Below, one piece after another: positions 33,702 to 43,808 of a stretch of 64,000 nt of DNA. The stretch lies in assembly GCA_944990035.1 (NCBI GenBank), contig CALYLX010000128.1:1956001-2020000 (forward strand), given 5' to 3'. Source of the stretch: Clitopilus passeckerianus (taxonomy: Eukaryota > Basidiomycota > Agaricomycetes > Agaricales > Entolomataceae). A program made the translations under genes and the position numbers. The notes under the pieces are model-generated. The model made no database searches. It saw nothing but the letters and a program-made list of their open reading frames with translations, and was not told the origin of the DNA. Position 1 is the stretch's first letter. Each line of letters opens with the position of its first letter.

Positions 33702-34106
33702 TCATTCGGGAGATCGCCCGTGCTTCTCAGTGCCCTCCGGGCCTTCATTAGGCTTGCTGGTCTCGGGACCTTTATCCTCAGCCCATTTTCGCTTTCCACC
33801 ATACCTCATGTCTTGAGGCGGAGCTGTCGCGTATGGTTGTGATTTGTTGACATTTCTGTATTCCTCGGTTTTGACACCAGCACGGCTCCACTCCCCTGAG
33901 GGTTCCTCGTGAGGTTTCTGAACGTTCTCTGAGGATGGGTCGACACGATGAATGGATGAATCAGGGGGTGGTGTTGGGTCGACATCTTTGCTGTAGGTGT
34001 CGGGGTTGTGTCCAGATAGTTTGCTGCCGTTGAAAACAGCAGGGGAAGCATGGAAGAGGCGAGAACGTTGAATAGACGTAGCAGAACGGCGGATGCTTAA
34101 GAACAT
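33702..34106 (-). CDS. Small mitochondrial-looking hypothetical, paralog 1
   Basis: 134 codons from ATG at 34106. The N-terminus MFLSIRRSATSIQRSRLF has the Arg-rich, acid-free look of a mitochondrial presequence. The C-terminal half carries GEWSRAG, EEY, PYATAPPQDMRYGGKRKW, which matches the neighbour 34331-34750 (GDWSRAG, AEY, FPYAAPGEDRRYGG). The frame is open upstream to 34175, but that extension would hide the presequence. Function unknown. Confidence 0.68.
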   Translation of the reverse strand: MFLSIRRSATSIQRSRLFHASPAVFNGSKLSGHNPDTYSKDVDPTPPPDSSIHRVDPSSENVQKPHEEPSGEWSRAGVKTEEYRNVNKSQPYATAPPQDMRYGGKRKWAEDKGPETSKPNEGPEGTEKHGRSPE

Positions 34107-34330
34107 GGTTGAGATGGTTGGCGGGAGAGTCTGGTGACCTTGGTAGACGCCCAAAAGGCTTTTGTACGGAGACATATGGGCATGACGTCACGTTACTTCC
34201 CCGCACGAGGCACCACAAACGACGAAGACATATGTTATTGTATTTCAGGCTATAAATGTACTGGTAAAGCTTCATCTAGTTGAGGTGAATATAATGTACT
34301 GCTCGCAAACAATCAGTTGGTTACCTGGGT

Positions 34331-34750
34331 TTAAATACCCTCCTTTTTCCGGGAGATTTCCTCCTCCTCGATTTCAAGGGTCATCTTTTCACGGAGCATC
34401 CTCATCCCACCATATCGCCTATCCTCTCCAGGGGCAGCATAAGGAAATTCGGTTTTGCTGCATACTTGGTACTCCGCCGTGGTCGTCCCAGCTCTGCTCC
34501 AATCACCATCCCTTTGTTCCCATGGCAGTTGACCATCTCTCGCAAATGCCTCCTCGATCTCGCGGATAGACGCCTCAGAGGGTGTGGGCGCCAACCCTTC
34601 CTCTATTTTTGGCTTCAGCTCTACTGTGCGCTGAGCTGGCCGGGTCGGTACGCCAGTGGTGGTGGTCGAGTGTGTAGTAGTTTGAATACCTCGGCAAGGA
34701 CGGATCGCAAAAATTGCGCATGTTCTGGGTTTCGTGAACATGGAAGTCAT
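34331..34750 (-). CDS. Small mitochondrial-looking hypothetical, paralog 2
   Basis: 139 codons from ATG at 34750 (or 34741). The N-terminus MTSMFTKPRTCAIFAIRPCR suits mitochondrial import. A charged helix (SEASIREIEEAFARDG) precedes GDWSRAG, AEY and FPYAAPGEDRRYGGMRM, which are shared with the downstream paralog on the same strand. The two genes are head-to-tail and about 225 bases apart, so a tandem duplication is likely. The short conserved block is the only recognisable part; no named family. Confidence 0.7.
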   Translation of the reverse strand: MTSMFTKPRTCAIFAIRPCRGIQTTTHSTTTTGVPTRPAQRTVELKPKIEEGLAPTPSEASIREIEEAFARDGQLPWEQRDGDWSRAGTTTAEYQVCSKTEFPYAAPGEDRRYGGMRMLREKMTLEIEEEEISRKKEGI

Positions 34751-34879
34751 GGTTTGAAATGGTTCATTACACGTGCAAGGTTCTTTATCAGAAAGAGACT
34801 GAATGTGTGTGGTTCCAGAATGGAAGTATCTCGAAAAACGTGAACTGACGTCATACGACTATCATGCCTGCACTTTTGA

Positions 34880-36679
34880 TCAGTCGACATTTCGCGGGAA
34901 GGACAAATGAAAGGGAACACTCACACGAACGGGAAGGTCAGAAAATGAGATATTCCACACCAGATCGTGGAGCATTCCGACATTAGCATCATCCTTATCT
35001 GCAAGAGGAAGGTGAACCAGAGCCAACTTGAAATCATTCTGGTTCACTCGACGCAGATATGCGATGAATGCAGCCAGAACAAGGCTTCCCGACGTCTCTA
35101 CGCCTTGAATCTCTACTGAAAGAGGTTCGGTGAAGTGAATCGACCGAAGTTTGGGGAGGTCGTTGGTGTCCGCAGCTCTCCGAGCGCGGGATAGCCAGGA
35201 TAGGGCTGCGGCCCTGTCTGCGACGATCATATCGACCTCGGGAAAGTAGATTCCAGCGACCATACTTCCCGCCTTGACGCCATGAAGATGAAGAGTCTGC
35301 ACATGATCCCGAACAGGGGAGAGGCCAATGAAGCCGTTCTTGATGGACGAGTAATCCTCCTCAGTTAAACCATACATGGTATCTGTTAACCTCAGTGTGA
35401 AGTGAAGTTCCCGAATACTGCGTTCCTTGCAGGCCGCAATCCGCATGCTGCGTGGCGAAAAATCCTCGATGATAAGACAACGTGGATAAATGGGGTCTGG
35501 CGTTGTAAGTTGAATAATCAGCCTCCTGAGGACGACTCCGAGCGCTTCGGCAGTAGGCCTCCGGAATTGGAGGGCTAGGTACGTCTGCGGCTGCTGTGGT
35601 AGCTCAAAATGCTCCAGCAGGATAGAAGCGAAGTCGGAAGGCTGGCTGATGGAGAGTATGACGAGGTTGCCAAGGTGGACGGGCGTCATGGGCTCAATGA
35701 GTTGTTCCCGACGGTGGTCAAGGGGGAAGGCAGAGTTCAGTGTGAGCTCCTTCAGTTCGCTCATCCCCCGAAGGATGTTCATGAACTGGGAAACAGTCAT
35801 GTCAAGACGAGCCGACACCAATTGGAGGTGGGTCAGGCGACTCCAAAGAGGAGACTCCAGAGGTAATTGGCAGCCCTCCAGGGAGAGTTGTCGCAATTGA
35901 GAGGCTGTGCCTGCAAAAATGTTTGAAGGGAGAGATGGTGCCGTTAATTGTCGAAATATGCGTAGGGCAAAACATCGAAGGTTAGGTGCAGGTTTCGTCA
36001 GATCCTGCAACACAGTATTGATGTGTGGAACGATCAAGGAGAGTTCCCGTATTCTGAACAACTCTCCGAATATGTGTTCCATAGCGCTGTGTCCGTCAGG
36101 TGTCATGTCGAAACAATCCACCTTGACGAATAATTGCGATTTCAGAGAACGAGAGATCATTTCTCTCGTCCATTTTGGTCGACGTGATGGAGAAAGCTGG
36201 GCCCAGAATTGAGGATCATTGATCATGATTTGGCGCCACTCGTGGCAGACATGGGTGATTGATACCCATTCCAAGAGGTCGAGAGGTCGAGGAGAACGGC
36301 TTGGGTTTGACAGGTGGTAAGGATCCACGTAGTGCTTTACAAGTAGCGAAAAGATGTGATGGAGGAGTTCCGACGGAATACGAGAGATAGGCGCTAGCTG
36401 ATAGTTCTGATGGTGCTTCAATGCGGCGAGTTGTTTCGTGAGAACGTCAAGTCTGTGTAGGTTCATAGAAGTCGCTCCGGAGATGCTGCCAATTTGGCGG
36501 GTGAGGTATGCAACCTGACCCTCATGTTGCTTGATAGCTTCGAGAACCTCGTCGCAATGTCTACCATCTGGGTGGCGAACCTCACTGAAGCCTTGCCGTA
36601 GGAGATCATCAACACGACGTATTTGCATGTCCGTGTCGGTAGCCATTTGTGGAGGAAGGTTATTTCCGACGGTCAACAC
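34880..36679 (-). CDS. F-box protein with leucine-rich-repeat-like C-terminus
   Basis: A single open frame of 599 codons without introns. A helical N-terminus (GQVAYLTRQIGSISGAT, then LDVLTKQLAALKHHQNYQL) leads into the F-box: APISRIPSELLHHIFSLLV, then ITHVCHEWRQIMINDPQFWA. The remainder has irregular leucine-rich strands (LSLIVPHINTV, LRQLSLEGCQLP, LTHLQLVSARLD, LKELTLNSAF). This is the standard layout of the very large Agaricomycete F-box family, expected to act as SCF ubiquitin-ligase substrate adaptors. A second in-frame start (MATDTD) lies 12 codons in. The substrate cannot be predicted. Confidence 0.9.
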   Translation of the reverse strand: MLTVGNNLPPQMATDTDMQIRRVDDLLRQGFSEVRHPDGRHCDEVLEAIKQHEGQVAYLTRQIGSISGATSMNLHRLDVLTKQLAALKHHQNYQLAPISRIPSELLHHIFSLLVKHYVDPYHLSNPSRSPRPLDLLEWVSITHVCHEWRQIMINDPQFWAQLSPSRRPKWTREMISRSLKSQLFVKVDCFDMTPDGHSAMEHIFGELFRIRELSLIVPHINTVLQDLTKPAPNLRCFALRIFRQLTAPSLPSNIFAGTASQLRQLSLEGCQLPLESPLWSRLTHLQLVSARLDMTVSQFMNILRGMSELKELTLNSAFPLDHRREQLIEPMTPVHLGNLVILSISQPSDFASILLEHFELPQQPQTYLALQFRRPTAEALGVVLRRLIIQLTTPDPIYPRCLIIEDFSPRSMRIAACKERSIRELHFTLRLTDTMYGLTEEDYSSIKNGFIGLSPVRDHVQTLHLHGVKAGSMVAGIYFPEVDMIVADRAAALSWLSRARRAADTNDLPKLRSIHFTEPLSVEIQGVETSGSLVLAAFIAYLRRVNQNDFKLALVHLPLADKDDANVGMLHDLVWNISFSDLPVRVSVPFHLSFPRNVD

Positions 36680-37247
36680 GGCAGGGAGAATGGATCTAAC
36701 GATGGGGTAGATGGCGAGCCTAAACTATTGAATTCATTAGAATTGGGTTAGAGGAATGTATGGAATCGAGAAAAGGCAATTCCGTAAAGGAGAAGCTGCA
36801 TGTCAAGGTCTTCGGTAAAGTCGGCGTTGCAGATTTCCGCAGATATCGCACCTTGGCCTTCGTGGGAAGACTTCGGATTTATTCAATCAATGCCGGAGAC
36901 CCGCGTTTCCATGCTTTCTGCGCTGACCATCCGTCGATATTTTGGCTAGGAGCTTGACTTTGTTCAAGTTGCAACATTCTTGCTGGCGGAGGAAAAAATG
37001 GAGCCTATAGTGTTCTTGCTATTCTTGATATCCTCGATCAAGGGGTCTTCCGGGTTCTGCTAAAGAGTCAAAGCTGAAATTGACATGCTGACCTCGAGAT
37101 CCCCGCTCCCGATGCAAGAAACGGCTCTCATTATGTCAAGAAAGAACATCGCCGTTTCTCAATGACTTTTCTTGAGGCGTCTGCATTGCGGAGTCATCCC
37201 GTACGACGTATTGCTAGAGCACTTCGTTGGCTCCTGCGACCAAGGCG
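36680..37247. other. Divergent intergenic region
   Basis: About 570 bases between the F-box gene and the helix-turn-helix-like gene. Nothing recognised. Confidence 0.35.
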
Positions 37248-38648
37248 ATGGTTCCACGATTGAGCGTCCCTCCTATCGCATTTCTACGTAGCAAAAGCCA
37301 AGGACGGCTGAGGAGCTTCTTACAAAACGAAAACTCCTCGGAAGATGAAGATGAAGAAGATCAGCTTGAGATGAGTTCAGAGTAGGAACCTTCACGCGGT
37401 CAACGACTCTAGCTGACTCTTGAGCTCTAGTGATTCACCAGGGCCGCCCGAGCCAGCCAACAAATCCAAGGCTCTACCTTTAGACCGCGAAGCTCGAGCC
37501 AGAATCCGTATTCTTTTTCGGAGGGGGTATAGCTCGAGCTTCATCCGTCAAAAACTCCATCACAGCCATTTAACAGTTAAGAAGGCGCTGAAGGCGACCG
37601 AAAGCGGCTTTGACGAGGACTACGCTGGTAGTCATTTTCTGAAGAAGTACCTTGGGCCAAAGGTGAGCACGGCTCCTTGTATGGTTGTATGTAATTGGAA
37701 AGTTGATACAACTTGATGCACTGCTTAATAGAGAACGGCAAAGGTAAATGCATCCCGGTATTTCGAGCCAATTCTTGACTAATAATCTACCTATAGGGAA
37801 AACCTGAAGTTTCTCCCCCTCAATCGGTGAGTGTTTGATTAGCAAGCCTCTCGACCGACGTTGAAGCTCGATTTAGGCAACCGTATCAACCAACCGTCCT
37901 GTCATAGCCACATCAAGCCTTTCCACTCCTGGTTCTACACGAAGTGCGAGCTCACTGAGCAGTGACTCGGATTTGGAAGTGAGGAGATGCCGAGCTGTAA
38001 GCATAAAGTTCTTGATTTCCCACTCAATATTCCGGCTGAATATAACTCAGAGAAGGCCTATGATTATTAGCGTAAGGCTTGTTTGCGAATGGGCCAACAA
38101 GAAGTAACGTCGCTCCAGGATTCTGAAGAGTCTGAAAGTGCGCCAGAAACCCCGCAAGGACTCCTTTGGAGGGAACGCGGCGTCTCGAATGTAAGCGATC
38201 TACGCCATGTTAGTTCAAAAGAAATGCATGGGGTTGGCGCTCGTTATTCTATGGCAATGAATTCTGGCTTTTCAGTAAGTAGCTACTTTGCTGATAAAGC
38301 CTATGGAAAATGACAAATACCAGGGAAAGCCCCCTTCTAGAGCGATGGAGCAATCCATCTTTGCGTCAGATAGCAATCGTGAGAGGACGTCAACGGTGAA
38401 TATCTCTGACTGTAGTCTAACTATAGTATCAACTGACAACGCATCCTCTCAGAAACGCAATGGGCAATTTGATACCGTATGTGTATACAAGTGGGTTTCA
38501 TTGAAGGAAGTGCTAACACGGAATGCTGCAGGTCGATGTTCCGGGGGCAAGCGAGGACGAGGTTGAATATATGGGGTGTCTGTTGAAGGGTGTGCCAGAC
38601 CCAGTCAGGATTGTCTCTCCTACTGGCGAAGTTATCTGGTTGGCTTGA
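37248..38648 (+). CDS. Hypothetical with helix-turn-helix-like segment
   Basis: Exons 37248-37381, 37431-37662, 37732-37743, 37797-37826, 37877-37996, 38071-38274, 38324-38476 and 38532-38648 join to 333 residues with every phase consistent. After an acidic patch (SSEDEDEEDQLEMSS) comes ARIRILFRRGYSSSFIRQKL, then HHSHLTVKKALKA. This has the spacing of a simple helix-turn-helix (helix, GYSSS turn, recognition-like helix). A DNA-binding role is inferred from that alone. The rest is Ser/Thr-rich and disordered, ending VRIVSPTGEVIWLA. Exon 3 is only 12 nt. No family recognised. Confidence 0.66.
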
Positions 38649-38784
38649 CTCCCAGTAGTAGCTCAAATGTCGCCGAATACATCCATCAGAATGTTTACAT
38701 AACATGTTGTCGATTATCCTGGGCACGTTGGCGAAGCTAGCGCGGTCGTGAGTCGGACACGATGGACATGCCTTGCTTGTGTTC

Positions 38785-40134
38785 ATGCACTCTGTCTACC
38801 TTCTCAGCGTCTTATTCTGCGCAGTCAACGCCCTCCATAATGTCACTCTCGATGATAATGACCCTCAAATAGCTTACAATCCACCTCAAAGCTGGGTCGC
38901 CTCGGCAAATTCCTCTCTGGACGCAGGTGGAGCCCACAAGTTGACACAGGACCCGACAGCAACCGCAAAATTGGTGTTCACAGGTAAAACCGCACTACTC
39001 GCCGTTTGCACCAAAGCTGAATGAGCTTCTAGGGGTCGCCATCTACTTCTTATCCCCTCGTTGGCCATACAATGTTAATACCCAGGTCTCCTTGGATTCA
39101 GGGCCTCCCATACTCGTTGACCTCGTCGATCACTCGGTACCCGCAGTCCTTGAGGGCCCGGAGACTGCACCTTCGCAGGTAGTTTGGAATGCTACTGGAT
39201 TGGCAAACGTCCAACACACCCTTCTGATTTCGGTCGGCCAAGGCCAACCATACAGTATTGTGGACACACTAATGTAAATTTCCCGCTCTTGTCATTGTCA
39301 TGTCGTCTCTGACTACATTGATAAAGTTATACTGCCTTAGATCCCAGTGATGTATCATCCACGTCTTCCATGCCCTCAAGCTCTCCGAGTTCTGCTCCGT
39401 CCGGTACTACTCACGCGTCTACATCATCGACGAATGGACCAGAAGGCCATACCACTTCGGCCTCAAGCACTGATCAAAGCGGATCTTCGTCATCCACCCA
39501 TGTCCTCCCTATCATCTTGGGAACTGTGTTGGGTGTGGCCGCCCTTTCCATTATCATCATTGGCCTGTTCTTTTGCCGCCGCAGACGGAAGCGGCCAACC
39601 TCGGAAGCATGGTCTGTCGCTGGAACATCTAATCCTGCGCTCGATACCCCAGCAATATCTACGTCTCCCCACAGTTCCTATCCGGAACCCTATCAGAATA
39701 GCCAGAACTGGTATACCCCCTCCCATCCCTACTCCAACGCCACTCTCTCGCCTTTCCCTGGAGCCATGGCACCAGCCACTGCTGCTGCCTTGGCGCGACC
39801 ATATTCAGACACGGAAGACCAGAATCAATGGCAGGGTACGACTGGTCAAATGACTGAGAGGTTCAACAACAGAACGCCGAATCGATATCAGCCCAGCCCC
39901 CTTTCGACGATAGCTGAAACGTCTCCTCAGCCAACAGTCACGCCTTTAGCCCATTCACCAGCATCCCAGGAGGAAGAGCTCAGAGATACGCAGATGCCTG
40001 CTGTCAGTGGTGCCTACGCACCTAATGGCCCCGATGGCCCACAGCAGTATACACCTTCAGATTATCCGGTGTCCATTGAAGGGAGATGGAATGGGCACCC
40101 TTACTCGCGACGGCCGCCTGCTTATGGTGATTGA
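38785..40134 (+). CDS. Single-pass surface membrane protein
   Basis: Exons 38785-38983, 39033-39273 and 39327-40134 give 415 residues. Order: signal peptide (VYLLSVLFCAVNA); an extracellular domain of about 150 residues (DDNDPQIAYNPPQSW, GVAIYFLSPRWP, DSGPPILVDL, LISVGQGQPYSIVDTL) that reads as a beta-sandwich; a Ser/Thr-rich stalk; a transmembrane helix (VLPIILGTVLGVAALSIIII) followed by CRRRRKR as stop-transfer; and a long Pro/Ser-rich cytosolic tail. This plan is very common in Agaricomycetes and suggests a sensor or adhesion role, but no ligand is known. The ILGTVLGVAAL helix is typical. Confidence 0.85.
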
Positions 40135-40276
40135 AGGATTGCTAGCCCTATAACGAGACCCTCAATTATTCATACTGTATCACACGAATATTTACGAGCA
40201 ATTTACGAATCATATTCAAGAGTTTTACATACACACATATTTTAAGGTCTAAGTGGTTGGATTATCTATGTAGAGG

Positions 40277-41068
40277 TCAAATGCTTTTCCTGCCTACAGA
40301 TACCATCTCGCAAACAGAATTAAGCCAGTCTTTGACCTCACTCCCCCAGCCCCCAAATCTCCTCATCTTCCTTTCGTTGACGGAGGTGCCAGTGAGGATA
40401 TCCATGCGCTGCAGCCTTTCTTTCTCGATTCGACGGTGTCGCCAATGGTTGCTGAGGCACCACCAGACAATGCTGTCCTTCGAGAAGAAGACCTCGCGAA
40501 AGGTTTCCGGGCATCCGGGAGAGCAAGGCGCCCTTACTCCGACGAGACGATAGAAAGTGCGGAGAATGAGGCGGGGAAGGTATAGGATAAGAGGAGGGTC
40601 AAGCCCTAAAAGGATGCAGAGTCAGGAAAACGACACTGAGAAGGAGAAAGCGCTCTTACATATCACGTCCGTGGCTTCATCGGTCACAAAACCAGCTCCT
40701 TTGCTCGTATAGTTACCGTCAATAATCCAGCCTTCGGGGTGAGCATTCATGGTTTCGCGAATTCGGGCTACGAAGTCCTCCTGGGGGCATTGGTCCCACC
40801 CGGGGCGCCAGAAGAAGGTGTCGAGAGAAAAGAATGGAACACCCAGGATTGCAGCCAGTGCATTGCCTGTGGTGGTCTACAAGGATGCTCGAGTGAGCGT
40901 TAATAGTGTCGTCCACTGTGACATACCTTTCCAACGCCTTAAAGCGAGTGGACCGACAGGTCAGTGGATGCCTATGGTGAAAAGGACCGACTTACCACTG
41001 TTTCCGACAAGATGGACGCGGTAGCGACCTTGGTTGTCGCCCAACAGTGGTGGGAGGTTGAGAGCCAT
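40277..41068 (-). CDS. P-loop nucleotide kinase-like protein
   Basis: Exons 41068-40996, 40937-40927, 40876-40660 and 40605-40277 join to 209 residues. The Walker A motif GNSGVGKT (residues 22-29) is assembled from three exons; the 11-nt second exon encodes most of G-VGK, including the catalytic lysine. LDTFFWRPGWDQ and WIIDGNYTSKG match the pattern of adenylate-kinase-like or FlaR-type small P-loop proteins. WLDPPLILYLPRLILRTFYR is the lid/C-terminal region. It would phosphorylate or bind a small substrate using ATP; the substrate is unknown. Skipping the micro-exon would destroy ATP binding, so its splicing is a possible control point. Confidence 0.87.
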
Positions 41069-41089
41069 GGTTGAGCCAAAGAAACAAGG

Positions 41090-42360
41090 CTGTGATCCTT
41101 TTTCAACGGAGGTTATTAGGTTGAGTCAAGGACTAATATCGGTGCCGCACCTCAGGCCTCAGGGTCTGTTGACGCCATAGTGCTTTCTGGACAATCGTCG
41201 AGGAATTCAAGGTCAGAGAAGCGACAATCATGGTCCTTGACGTCGGGATGAAAGTGCCGTAAGATGGTAGGCAAACGCGGTAACAGCCTTCGAGCTGGGG
41301 AAGGTCAGGCAAAGCCCTCGACCAATAATCCAGGGGCGAACCGCGCTCCTCTTGGCTACATTCTGAACTAGTTCACCTGCATGATAGATGTCCCCCCACT
41401 CAGCAGTAAGCGGATCACCAGGTCATTAACATTCCTCCCACAGATCACTCAGCGTTTCAGAGAAGCCAAAATTGGCTATATTGAAGGTGTTCAGAGTGGC
41501 AACTACGGAAATCTCGAGAATATCGAAATCTTGGACGGTCTTTCAATTTGGGATTGACAGTTTGACGTTTGATGGTTTCTGCACAAAATCACGTCCAATA
41601 GTTCTAGCCCGACAGTAAGTGACGGTGGTGTTGCAGAACATGTCAATCATTCGACTGAAGCGTACATATCCCAGGATGGTCAAGCACCGCCAATCAAGGT
41701 AGTAACAATATCTAAGAAACATATTACTCTCTTTGAGCGTATTTCTCTTGGGCTGAACAAGGAACACGAGGTGGAGTACATACAGGCTTGCTTTCCATCT
41801 TATTCTCGCATGCTTCAGATACATCATTAATTCACCCATATTCGTGCCATTGCAAGGATGCAATGCTTTGATAATAGGGGGCAAGTGTGGGATTGACTCT
41901 GAGTGAAGAGGTCGCAGGATACTCCGTAGCCTGCAGTCCGTAGGCGAGGGAAACGATGTGAAATAAACCGCAGGCCAATCCCAGTCCTGGATCTCATAGT
42001 GGTGCGGATAAACAAATACGCCTAAGGGGGGTCGTTCTCGTCCCTACAGGCTACAATAAGCTGAACGCCTGTGACCCATCGATGACGAATGCGCCCTCCA
42101 GCAGTAGTACGAGCATCACCGAGTACCACGGATGTGAGCGAGCTTCCTTGGTTATCGTCAGAACGAGGGAGGTCATCTAAGCGACAACTCCTCGCGCCAG
42201 AAAGAATTCAAACATTCACCTTCCCCTGTGGCTGGGCGAGGAGGCCATGTGAGTGAATTACCTGACCCATCCATCAAATTATAATCACCAGGAATAGGTT
42301 TCCGAGACGGTGAAGGGAGCACAAGCAGACAACAGAAGACATAATCATGATATGGCAATG
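41090..42360 (-). pseudogene. Decayed F-box/LRR-like region
   Basis: No intact gene, but coding-looking pieces appear on the minus strand in order. HYEIQDWDWPAVYFTSF lies near 42000-41950, then HSESIPHLPPIIKALHPC and GELMMYLKHARIRWKASLYV near 41890-41780. Nearer the 3' end come LPDLPQLEGCYRVCLPSYG and MIVASLTLNSS near 41300-41200. The last two recall the leucine-rich tails of Agaricomycete F-box proteins. Frames do not connect. I call it a possible decayed F-box gene with low confidence. Confidence 0.35.
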
Positions 42361-42559
42361 ACTGATTTCAGTTTGTCGGGAACGATTCATCAGAATCAGG
42401 TTAGAGGACACATGAGAATGTCACGGATAATCGGAAGAGAGATCTTGGGGGTTCAACCGGGAGAGAAGCTTGCCAGATTGCGCTGCATAATTGAAAGTCG
42501 GTACAAAAGTGAATGACAGACGACATGTATTGGTCAGGTAAATAGAACATGCATGTAAC

Positions 42560-43808
42560 CTAGAAATGATCGACTTCCATCATCTGCGCATCTGGCGCTG
42601 CATCGTCCTGAGTAGGTTCTGTAGGTTCCGAGGAGGCATTTGCAGCACGAAGAGGGGAGGGACTTGACGTAGAAGCCGGAGAGTTTGGTTGAGTTTTCGC
42701 CCGTTTCCTTGAATTAGCGGCGGGATTGAAGTGGTTACACTTTGGACAGACATATTCTTTGTCGAAAATTAACTGGGTTGGGGTCGGAGAATTGAAGAAG
42801 GGTCACTTACGGGTTTCAGCCCACATGCTCTCTTTCACCAAGCCATTATGTGAAAAGCATTTCTCGCATATGAGGGCATAGCGAGAAGCGGATGCGTTTG
42901 GTGTATGGTCATCGTCCCCAAGTAATGCATCAGCAACCTTGTCATACCACTTCTTCACCGGAGGGGCAGAGGGTTGAGGGACACTGGGGTGACCAGGCTC
43001 TACAAATGTGTCAGTGAAGTTCTACATGTTCGCAAGTCAAGACAACACGAACTTGATGGAGGGTTCGAGGAGGAAACGGGGGTTTTCAATATTGGGCCAG
43101 GTTGGGTTGGTAATGGCCGTTTCGGCGTGACAGGTTGCCGCGGTGAAGTAGGAGGTAGGCCATTGACCATCCTTTGCCGCAAACCAGGCGAGTTGGGAGG
43201 GTCGTCGTAACGCTGGAGGAGATCGCGAGTGGAATAGTAGTTGGTCTTCTTCTTGATCTCTTCAACCTTTAATCGTTGCTGCTTTCTAAGCTGCTGTAAG
43301 GTTTTCTCTGTTACGAACGTCCCGTAAACTGGAAGGCTTCAAAATAGTGTAGATTCTCACCTTCGGCATCGCCTTTCCTTGCATACCACACTTGAACAAT
43401 TCTGCGTATAAACAAGATGCTAGCCGAGATAAGTACACGTTGACCAGAAATGCTTTGACACTTACATTATCGGGCCTACTAGAACAGGCGTGGCTTGAAT
43501 GGCTTTCTGCACTGCCTGCGTCCGACTGTCGCTGCTATGCTTGGGTAGCGCTCCAAGATACCATAGTGTCATGTATACCATCCATCCGGCCAAAGTGTAG
43601 AGGGTTACAAGGAGCGTGGAGCGGCGTTCCCGAAGGCGAATTTCAGATAGCTTTACTTCTCTCTTCTGTATATCAGTCGCGAGATTGGATAGAACCGACT
43701 CCCAATCTTCGTCGGATTTCCGCTGATTCTAGAGGTTAACAAAGAATTGTAGATTTCGTGGCCAAAGAGCTCGCTCACCTTACTAAATATCGACCAGATA
43801 AAGGACAT
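42560..43808 (-). CDS. LNP1: Lunapark ER network protein
   Basis: Exons 43808-43779, 43728-43466, 43401-43361, 43307-43053, 42999-42811 and 42756-42560 give 324 residues. Two N-terminal hydrophobic segments (LLVTLYTLAGWMVYMTLWYL and VLVGPIIIVQVWY) flank a short loop. A coiled coil (LQQLRKQQRLKVEEIKKK), a proline-rich linker and a C-terminal zinc finger (LICEKCFSHNGLV and YVCPKCNHFN, C-x2-C...C-x2-C) follow, the hallmark of Lnp1/lunapark proteins. The zinc finger is split by an intron between its Cys pairs. The family stabilises three-way junctions of tubular ER. The C-terminus (DAQMMEVDHF) is acidic. All expected elements are present. Confidence 0.9.
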
